A stretch of DNA of 5,459 bases. It comes from Bacteroidota bacterium (lineage in GTDB: Bacteria > Bacteroidota > Bacteroidia > Chitinophagales > Chitinophagaceae). Within the stretch, counting starts at the first letter, position 1. Every line of letters begins with the position of its first letter. Below are positions 1 through 5,459 of this stretch, one piece after another. The notes under the pieces are model-generated. The model ran no database searches. It had not been told where the DNA came from and saw nothing but the letters and a program-made list of their open reading frames with translations. A program made the position numbers and the translations under genes. The DNA lies in assembly GCA_023415275.1 (NCBI GenBank), contig JAEZLJ010000066.1, forward strand, positions 1 to 5,459, in the 5' to 3' direction.

Positions 1-2172
1 GTCATAAATACCCTGGATATCCATCTGCGCCACCAGGCTTTCCTGCACACTGGTGATCACAGCCAGTTCAGCATTGCGTTGACCGGTTTCTTTCAATAGC
101 CTGTTGGTTTCATCAAACAAACGTGCACTTTCAAGAGCTACACTCATGCTGTTGGCAAGCGTGGTAAGTAAGCTCACATCAGATTCAGAAAATGCATTCT
201 CATGGTCGATATTCTGCAGGCTTATAATGCCAGTTACCTTTCCCGCTGCGATCATGGGAACATATATCTGTGATTTGGGTGTTTCTCCAATCAGGATTTC
301 ATTCCCAAACTCACGCATGGCCCTTTCAACATTGTTATTGTGCAATAATATATGACCTGTTTCAATGACATGTTTTCTAAAGCCTTTAGGTGTTCTTGGT
401 CCTACCAGAGTCCTGTCACCTTTCTCAAAGGAATATTTGTCTTCTATTAAATTAGCCCGGCTGTCATAAGTAACAATGTCGATTACCTGTGGATTAAATA
501 TCTCACGCATCTTTTCACCTACCAACTCGTAAATACCATTCATATCCATTTCCGCTACGAGGCTTTCCTGCACACTATTGATCACTGCGAGTTCGGCATT
601 CCTTTGCTCAGTTTCTTTCAACAATCTTGTGGTCTCATCAAACAAACGAGCACTTTCCAGGGCCACACTCATACTATTGGCAAGTGTAGTGATCAGGCTT
701 ATGTTTGACTCACTGAAAGCATGCTCGTGGTCAAGGTTTTGTAAGCTAATGACCCCTTTAACCTTTCCACCTGCAATCATTGGCACATAGACCTGCGACT
801 TAGGCATCTCCCCGATCAGGATTTCGTTTTCAAATTCATGAACCGCCTGCTCTACATTTTCATTGTGCAACAGCAATTCACCTGTTTCTATAACATGTTT
901 ACGGAAACCTTTTGGCGCTCTTGGTCCTAATAAGGTCCTGTCGCCTTTTTCATAGGCATATTGATCTTCTATCAGGTTCTTTAATGGATCATAAGTCACG
1001 ATATCAATTACCTGCGCATTGAATATTTCCCGGATCTTTTCTCCTACTAATTCATAAATAGATTTGATATCCATTTGCGCCACCAGGCTTTCCTGGACGC
1101 TATTGATGACAGCCAGTTCGGCATTGCGTTGCTCCGTTTCCTTTAGCAGCCTGTTGGTCTCATCAAATAACCGGGCGTTTTCCAATGCTACGCTCATGCT
1201 GTTGGCCAATGTTTCCAGCAGTCTTACATCAGATTCATTAAAGGCATTCTCCCTGTCAATGTTTTGAAGGCTTACATAACTCTTTACTTTATCTCCCGTC
1301 ATTAGCGGCACAAACAACAATGATTTGGGATGCTCGGTTCCTGGTAAGACCTTGAGACCAAATTCGGTAGCTGCAGATTGATAATCCTTATTAATAAGGA
1401 TCTTTTCTTTGGTCTTTATAAGATGTTGACGCAACTTATCATATGGTCTCGGCTTTAAATAAAACCTTTCTCCCTTTTCTATCAGGTATTTAAATTCTTC
1501 CAAACCACTGTTTTGATCAAGCGTGGCAATGATCACTGCCTGTGCATTGAAAACGTCGCGGATACGGTCACCCACCAGGTCATATATTGCTTGCATATCC
1601 AGCTCCTTGGCCAATCCTTCCTGCACACTGTTGATCACGGCTAATTCGGCCGTACGTTGCTCTGTTTCTTTAAGCAGCCTGTTGGTCTCATCAAAGCGCC
1701 TGGCACTTTCCAGCGCCACACTCATACTGTTGGCGAGTGTGGTCAATAAATTAACCGAGGATTCTGAAAAAGCATTTTCCTTATCCAGGTCCTGCAAGCT
1801 TATCATTCCTTTCACTTCACCTCCCGAGATCATTGGAACAAATACCGCAGATTTTGGTTGTTCACCATATATCACCTGGGAATCAAACTCCTTACTTAAT
1901 GCATCCAGGTCTTTATTGATCAGGAATACCTGCCCTGTATCAATCACATGTTTCCTGAAGCCCTTTGGTTCCCATTTACCAACCTTGGTTCTGTCTCCCT
2001 TTTCAAATGAATAATGATCCTCTAGCAAATTTGTTTTTGGGTCATAAGTCACGATATCAATAACCTGGGCATTGAATATTTCCCTGATCTTTTCGCCTAC
2101 CATGTTATAGATACCTTCCATCTCCATCTCACTCACCAGGCCCTCCTGCACACTATTGATCACTGCAAGTTC
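1..2172 (-). repeat. Tandem array of GAF-like coding repeats (four full units and the start of a fifth)
   Basis: Within the sensor gene the coding sequence repeats with offsets of 525, 528, 525 and 525 bp. Units lie at 1648-2172, 1120-1647, 595-1119, 70-594 and 1-69 (partial), in N- to C-terminal order. Each unit opens with ELAVINSVQE or a close variant. It continues with a GAF-like core (IREIFNAQVIDIVTYD, EKGDRT, GFRKHVIETG, PKSQVYVPMI, GVISLQN) and closes with a helical linker (TLANSMSVALESARLFDETN, then RLLKETEQRNA). Units 1, 3 and 4 are close to each other; units 3 and 4 differ at about 33 of 175 residues by hand count, near 80% identity. Unit 2 is diverged in its core and one codon longer. 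GAF domains commonly bind small molecules or serve as dimerising signal relays. No ligand-binding residues can be assigned here, and I see no obvious bilin-type cysteine. Confidence 0.9.
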
Positions 2173-4614
2173 TTCCACCCTATGGCTTAATTCCGCAGTT
2201 CTTAAAGCAACTGTTTGTTCCAGTTCCTTATGTTTGGCTTCTAATTGGCGGGTGCGCCATCTTACCAGGTAATATATGGCGCCAAGGATTGCAATTGCAT
2301 AAAGTGTATAGGCCCACCAACTACGCCACCATGGGGGTAGTATCGAAAAACTATATACTGTTTCTTCACTGGGCTGCTGGTAAACATTCAATGCTTTTAC
2401 ATGAAACTTATAATGACCATCCGGGAGGTTAGTATATTCTTTATAATAATTATTGTCCCAGCCAGACCATCCGTTTTCAAAACCTTCCAGCCAGGTCTGG
2501 TACTGGGTTTTATCTTCCTGCTCAAAGAAGGGGGCGGCATATTCAAAACGAAGGGTATTGTTTTTAAAAGATATGGAAGCAGCACTGCTGTCACCTCCTC
2601 CAGGATTTAAAATATTATTGCCTGCGGTGATATGCCTGAGAATAGTTTTAAAATCCTGGTTGTAATCCTTTTCAAGCTTCTCATCAAACCTTACCAGTCC
2701 ATCGGTGGTGCAAATCCAGGTTATGCCATTGTCCTCAGGATAAATACTTGCTACAGACCTGTCAGCAATGGGCAACAGGGCAGTTTTGTCAAGCCGGTAC
2801 TTCCCATTAGGCTGCGGTGTAGCAATAACGGTTTCCTTACCAAACCTGACCCATACCCTACCACTTTTATCTTCCACAATAAAAAATTCATCTTTTCCCC
2901 CACCTTTAAACTTGCCAAATGTTGTATCTATAAAAAAGGTATTCTTCCTTGAATCAAATCTGTATATACCTGAATCAGCCGGAAACCAGGTATCACCCTT
3001 TATCTTATATACATTGCCCAGTGCATTCTTAAAACCTTGCTGAGCTCCATATTGTTGAAAGCGGAATTGGCTAAGTTGTGGTACGCCAGATGAATCAAAA
3101 GATGGAAATATTTTATAAACAACGCCACCCTGGGTACCTACCCAAACTGAGCCATCATTGTTTTCAGAGAATGTCCAAACCTGATCATTTAAACCTGGCA
3201 CAAGACCAATTAATTTCCAACCCGAAGGTTCTTTATAAAAAATATTTACCCCTGAAGTACCGCCGCCATAGAGAAGCCTTGGATTTTTTGCAGAAAGTAA
3301 AAGCCCTGATAATTGCATATTTCCGCCAATGGAAGGCTGGATGGTTTTTATGTTACCATCCTGAAACATAAATAATCCATCATTAGGGATCAGCAGCGTG
3401 TTATTATCGGGTAATAATGTAAATGTTTGATTAGGAGGAATACCGTGAACAGGTTCGAATTTGGAGATTTGATCATTAAAGCGAAGCAATCCATTTGTCG
3501 TGCCCAGGAATAACTTACCCTGGAATCTATTGATATCCAGTGTAGCAGTATTGATACCGGATTGATTGGTAAATTGTGTTAGCGGTGATGAAGTTTCCAC
3601 CCTTGAAATACCATTATCCAATGCCAGCCAAAGTGTGTTTTTACTGTCGGCATACACAGCATAGACTGATTCGTCCTGCAGTCCTACATCCCTGTTGATC
3701 TGCTGAATGATCTTACCATTGGCATCAATAACTACCAATCCCTTTCCCGTGGTGGAAAGGGCATAATAACCATCTTTTGTAATTACTCCTTTATACAAGG
3801 TCCCTGACTTAAGCAATGAGGTAGCCTCTGAAGTAAATGGTTGAAATTTTTTTCCATCAAAAAGATATAACCCACTATAAAATAATCCCAGCAGGTATTT
3901 TTTTTCACTTGTCTTTCTCTCTTCCCCTGGCGTACTATAAGGTAACATCACCTGCATACGTTCCTGACCTAAAAATTCACTTCCGGGAATCAACTGCAGG
4001 GAGTCGTTCACCATCTTAAAAAGTCCCACTTGCTGCTCATGTACATAATAGTTATCATCCAGGTAAAATGAGTACATGAATTTTACCTTAGGTGTCCATA
4101 CTTTGACTTCATTTTTAGAATTGACCCTTATTATCAGTTCACGGGACTGAAAATAAACTCCTTCGTCTGCAGCATGTATGGTCCAGACATCATAAAAATT
4201 GCGATAACGCTTGGGCACCAGATCAATCAATGATCGGCCAATGGTTTGTCCCAAACTATCCTGTGTTAAATAACCAAAATCCCCTATTGCGCCATAATAG
4301 ATCCTCCCATCCTTATCCTTGGCCAATGCCCTGGTTACCACAGGTATATTTTTAAACAATACTTTTCTCCATTTCACCCCATCATATTCCAGGATACCGT
4401 TTTGTATCCCAAAATACATTACCCCTCTTTGATCTTCTGTAACACACCATGTTTGCGGTAATGCCTTATAATTTTTAGGCAAATAATTGGTTATAAACGG
4501 TAAGCCTTTTTCACCATTTCCCTGGGCAGATAGTTTAAAAGAAAGAAGGCAAAACAGTACACCTGAATAAAGTACGTATTCAAGTTTCTTAAAGCAGGAA
4601 TTAATGAAGTTCAT
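1..4614 (-). CDS. Giant membrane sensor: propeller + Y_Y_Y + TM + tandem GAF array (3' end outside window)
   Basis: The frame is open for 1538 codons from the ATG at 4614 to the left edge, with no stop, so the C-terminus and output domain are missing. Residues 1-30 look like a signal peptide (hydrophobic 14-26, cleavage after LSA). Residues 40-650 carry propeller blade motifs of the two-component-regulator type, for example around 55-78, 92-115, 316-339, 477-501, 576-596 and 619-643 (patterns like SVWVGTQGG and ITWICTTDGLVRF). Residues about 690-758 form a Y_Y_Y domain (WLEGFENGW, YTNLPDGHYKFHVKA). An aromatic PPWWRSWW belt leads into one membrane helix (about 767-784), then a charged coiled coil (786-814) and GAF-like repeats from 815 onward. 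Known family behaviour: the propeller/Y_Y_Y part senses a periplasmic ligand and signals across the inner membrane. The ligand and the output (kinase, cyclase or other) are not determinable here. The start is supported by the signal peptide directly after it; no Shine-Dalgarno is seen, as is usual in Bacteroidota. Confidence 0.93.
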   Translation of the reverse strand, partial: MNFINSCFKKLEYVLYSGVLFCLLSFKLSAQGNGEKGLPFITNYLPKNYKALPQTWCVTEDQRGVMYFGIQNGILEYDGVKWRKVLFKNIPVVTRALAKDKDGRIYYGAIGDFGYLTQDSLGQTIGRSLIDLVPKRYRNFYDVWTIHAADEGVYFQSRELIIRVNSKNEVKVWTPKVKFMYSFYLDDNYYVHEQQVGLFKMVNDSLQLIPGSEFLGQERMQVMLPYSTPGEERKTSEKKYLLGLFYSGLYLFDGKKFQPFTSEATSLLKSGTLYKGVITKDGYYALSTTGKGLVVIDANGKIIQQINRDVGLQDESVYAVYADSKNTLWLALDNGISRVETSSPLTQFTNQSGINTATLDINRFQGKLFLGTTNGLLRFNDQISKFEPVHGIPPNQTFTLLPDNNTLLIPNDGLFMFQDGNIKTIQPSIGGNMQLSGLLLSAKNPRLLYGGGTSGVNIFYKEPSGWKLIGLVPGLNDQVWTFSENNDGSVWVGTQGGVVYKIFPSFDSSGVPQLSQFRFQQYGAQQGFKNALGNVYKIKGDTWFPADSGIYRFDSRKNTFFIDTTFGKFKGGGKDEFFIVEDKSGRVWVRFGKETVIATPQPNGKYRLDKTALLPIADRSVASIYPEDNGITWICTTDGLVRFDEKLEKDYNQDFKTILRHITAGNNILNPGGGDSSAASISFKNNTLRFEYAAPFFEQEDKTQYQTWLEGFENGWSGWDNNYYKEYTNLPDGHYKFHVKALNVYQQPSEETVYSFSILPPWWRSWWAYTLYAIAILGAIYYLVRWRTRQLEAKHKELEQTVALRTAELSHRVEELAVINSVQEGLVSEMEMEGIYNMVGEKIREIFNAQVIDIVTYDPKTNLLEDHYSFEKGDRTKVGKWEPKGFRKHVIDTGQVFLINKDLDALSKEFDSQVIYGEQPKSAVFVPMISGGEVKGMISLQDLDKENAFSESSVNLLTTLANSMSVALESARRFDETNRLLKETEQRTAELAVINSVQEGLAKELDMQAIYDLVGDRIRDVFNAQAVIIATLDQNSGLEEFKYLIEKGERFYLKPRPYDKLRQHLIKTKEKILINKDYQSAATEFGLKVLPGTEHPKSLLFVPLMTGDKVKSYVSLQNIDRENAFNESDVRLLETLANSMSVALENARLFDETNRLLKETEQRNAELAVINSVQESLVAQMDIKSIYELVGEKIREIFNAQVIDIVTYDPLKNLIEDQYAYEKGDRTLLGPRAPKGFRKHVIETGELLLHNENVEQAVHEFENEILIGEMPKSQVYVPMIAGGKVKGVISLQNLDHEHAFSESNISLITTLANSMSVALESARLFDETTRLLKETEQRNAELAVINSVQESLVAEMDMNGIYELVGEKMREIFNPQVIDIVTYDSRANLIEDKYSFEKGDRTLVGPRTPKGFRKHVIETGHILLHNNNVERAMREFGNEILIGETPKSQIYVPMIAAGKVTGIISLQNIDHENAFSESDVSLLTTLANSMSVALESARLFDETNRLLKETGQRNAELAVITSVQESLVAQMDIQGIYD

Positions 4615-4759
4615 AGCAGATCAATTAGATAACAAACTATGTTCTTGAATAGCAGATTGGATGATCTTGTGTCTTCTGGAAGCCTGCGGGGTAAGAATTC
4701 AGGAGCTCAAAAAAACCGAAAAAGAAAGCTATTTATAAATATAATATAATATCGGGGCA
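4615..4759. other. Noncoding AT-rich gap between the two protein genes
   Basis: These 145 bases hold no credible gene. The stretch 4722-4752 is strongly AT-rich and includes a 12-base perfect palindrome at 4730-4741 (tatttataaata). Read on the minus strand, a T-rich run lies at about 4708-4727, just after the small upstream gene, but no stem precedes it, so I do not call a terminator. A promoter for the sensor gene would be expected here. The only partial match to the Bacteroidota -7 element (TAnnTTTG) is TATATTTA at 4743-4736, with no -33 TTTG at the right distance. Whether the sensor gene has its own promoter or is read through from upstream is not decided by the sequence. Confidence 0.5.
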
Positions 4760-5080
4760 TTATAAAATAAGAAAATCTTCAGGAATAGCCTGGTCTTCCG
4801 CCTTCCGGGCCTCCACTTCAAAACAATTATTCTGGTAACCATTTCGTATGGATTCCATAATATACTGCCAGAGGAACCCCAAAAATCCCAATCGTTGGTA
4901 TTGACGAATATGTTCTATTTCATGTGCTAGCCATCGCCTGTTCTGTAAAAAGGTTTCTTTATCAACTTTCCATAAGTGAATAGTGGAACCAAATACAATA
5001 GCTACAGATCCTGCATTTAGTTTCCATGCTGCTAACCGGGCAAGATGTGAATTTTCTTTAATGCTAATAGTAACAGGCAT
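4760..5080 (-). CDS. Small HExxH-motif protein, DUF4157-like putative metallopeptidase domain
   Basis: This is a complete gene of 106 codons plus TAA. The key feature is HEIEH at residues 53-57, the zinc-binding and catalytic HExxH pattern, inside the block LAHEIEHIRQYQRLGF. The preceding IVFGSTIHLW and the following FEVEARKAED (87-96) match my memory of the short stand-alone DUF4157-like proteins of Bacteroidota; a glutamate there (E88 or E90) could be the third metal ligand, which is inference. No signal peptide or clear membrane helix is present, so a cytoplasmic location is likely. At this length it is a minimal domain with no accessory parts, and proteolytic activity is unproven. The start is taken at the ATG at 5080. 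A TTG four codons upstream (5092) is also open after an in-frame TAA, but the family-like sequence starts with MPVTISIKENS at the ATG. The gene is codirectional with the sensor gene, 145 bp away. Physiological role unknown. Confidence 0.85.
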   Translation of the reverse strand: MPVTISIKENSHLARLAAWKLNAGSVAIVFGSTIHLWKVDKETFLQNRRWLAHEIEHIRQYQRLGFLGFLWQYIMESIRNGYQNNCFEVEARKAEDQAIPEDFLIL

Positions 5081-5182
5081 GGAAGGGATCAAAATAGATT
5101 ATGAAAATAAAGAAAATTAATAGGGGGATTGAATTTACCTGGCATTTCAGTATTCGAGTTTGCGAACCCTTTTCACCTACGT
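5081..5182. other. Short noncoding spacer upstream of the HExxH gene
   Basis: This is about 100 bases between the outer terminator copy and the ATG at 5080. It should hold the promoter of the small gene, because a terminator lies directly upstream. On the minus strand TAATTTTC (5123-5116) is one base off the Bacteroidota -7 consensus TAnnTTTG, but I see no matching -33 element, so this is only a weak candidate. There is no Shine-Dalgarno in front of the ATG; the preceding bases are gatcccttcc. Confidence 0.35.
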
Positions 5183-5186
5183 GCAT

Positions 5187-5214
5187 AAAAAAACCCTACA
5201 TTTCTGAAGGGATT
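5187..5214 (-). terminator. Degenerate second copy of the 5S terminator
   Basis: Read on the minus strand this is aatccct, an 11-nt-class loop (tcagaaatgt) and agggttt followed by more T, giving a seven-position stem with one T-T mismatch and a T tract at 5193-5187. The block 5183-5228 is nearly identical to 5333-5380, including the flanking gcat and gatttaaataaata. It differs by two single-base deletions and one substitution in the stem and loop region. It may still terminate transcription weakly and could act as a backup to the inner copy. Confidence 0.6.
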
Positions 5215-5228
5215 GATTTAAATAAATA

Positions 5229-5300
5229 GGGCAGTTACCGCATTTTACCCCGCCGAATGGCGGGGCTCCCGTCCTGGGGTTCGTTAATGGGTAAGTTCAA
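5229..5300 (-). pseudogene. Decayed partial 5S rRNA copy (putative)
   Basis: The sequence directly before the outer terminator copy starts gggcagttac then cgcatttt, matching the intact 5S 3' end next to the inner terminator (tggcagctac, nine extra bases, then gcatttt). The similarity continues weakly: cgccgaatggcggggct against cggccatgaggggctt, and gttcgttaatgggtaa against gttcggtatgggaa. Order is preserved, with about 15 bases lost overall. I infer an eroded tandem duplicate of the 5S gene. The left boundary is firm; the right boundary is a guess, because the remaining sequence to 5332 is not recognisable. It would not fold as a 5S rRNA, and a short strong hairpin (5248-5265) now occupies its centre. 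The alternative is coincidental similarity beyond the first 18 bases. Confidence 0.5.
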
Positions 5301-5336
5301 CCAGCCGGAGTGGAGATTTGATTTTATTCAGGGCAT

Positions 5337-5366
5337 AAAAAAACCCCTATCATTTCTGAAGGGGTT
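5337..5366 (-). terminator. Rho-independent terminator after 5S rRNA
   Basis: On the minus strand the stem aacccct (5366-5360) pairs perfectly with aggggtt (5348-5342) across an 11-base loop, and a T run continues to 5337. It lies 14 bases past the 5S 3' end, the expected place for the end of an rRNA operon transcript. Confidence 0.85.
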
Positions 5367-5380
5367 GATTTAAATAAATA

Positions 5381-5459
5381 TGGCAGCTACCTACTCTCCC
5401 GCATTTTGGTGCAGTACCATCGGCCATGAGGGGCTTAACTTCTCTGTTCGGTATGGGAA
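5381..5459 (-). rRNA. rrf: 5S ribosomal RNA, 3' part (5' end outside window)
   Basis: Read on the minus strand the sequence runs from ttcccataccgaacagagaa through gttaagccc, the gccgatggtactgca arm and gggagagtaggtagctgcca at the end. These are hallmark conserved 5S rRNA segments (CCGAAC loop, GAAGTTAAGC, GATGGTA, GGGAGAGTAGG). About 79 nt are present; the first 30 or so nucleotides lie beyond the right edge. The 3' end at about 5381 is placed by the terminal TGCCA and the AT-rich spacer that follows. By position it is the last gene of an rRNA operon whose 23S and 16S genes should lie to the right. Confidence 0.95.

Noticed and set aside
104..2014. A series of plus-strand open frames with mutually similar translations, at 104-355, 578-790, 1064-1267 and 1523-2014.
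   Set aside because: They lie antisense to the GAF repeats at the same place in each unit, so their similarity is only the shadow of the repeated coding sequence. The minus frame gives a coherent domain protein.
1..2172. Regular repeats considered as a CRISPR or other noncoding array.
   Set aside because: The period is about 525 bp, the units are coding throughout, and there are no short identical repeats with unique spacers.
2397..4019. Plus-strand frames of 60-106 codons, and a 65-codon minus-strand frame at 2397-2594.
   Set aside because: All overlap the Y_Y_Y and propeller coding region in other frames, and their translations show no domain-like sequence.
4730..4741. A 12-base AT palindrome as an operator.
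   Set aside because: Palindromes of this kind are expected by chance in such AT-rich sequence, and no promoter or second copy supports it.
5081..5092. TTG start at 5092 for the HExxH gene.
   Set aside because: It would add only four residues (the TTG-encoded first residue, then IPS) before a well-placed ATG at 5080, where the family-like N-terminus begins.

Overview
The window looks like a chromosomal segment of a Bacteroidota bacterium, most likely of the Chitinophagaceae type. Three things suggest this: moderate-to-low G+C, starts with no Shine-Dalgarno sequence, and a periplasmic beta-propeller + Y_Y_Y sensor architecture typical of that phylum. The 5S rRNA end at the right edge also fits. 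Everything I can call is read from the minus strand, leftwards. No mobile element, CRISPR array or tRNA is visible.

Right edge (about 5183-5459). The 3' part of a 5S rRNA gene enters from the right and is followed by a rho-independent terminator. About 150 bp further downstream is a second, eroded copy of the same terminator, preceded by a shrunken sequence that still resembles the 5S 3' end. This looks like the scar of a tandem 5S duplication at the end of an rRNA operon.

Middle (4760-5080). A small gene encodes a 106-residue protein with an HEIEH zinc-protease-type motif, resembling the short DUF4157-like proteins of Bacteroidota. An AT-rich 145 bp gap with no clear promoter or terminator separates it from the next gene.

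Left (1-4614). One uninterrupted reading frame of 1538 codons runs off the left edge. It encodes a very large membrane sensor: signal peptide, periplasmic two-component-regulator-type propeller, Y_Y_Y domain, one transmembrane helix, coiled coil, and then a cytoplasmic array of at least four complete GAF-like repeats plus the start of a fifth. The repeats have a period of 175-176 residues and are still clearly similar at the DNA level. The output domain lies outside the window, so whether the protein is a histidine kinase, nucleotide cyclase or something else cannot be decided here.

The genes do not form an obvious pathway. The sensor and the small zinc-motif protein are codirectional neighbours downstream of an rRNA operon, and a functional link between them is unproven. 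The most interesting signals are the GAF array with its repeated helical linkers and the decayed 5S/terminator duplicate.
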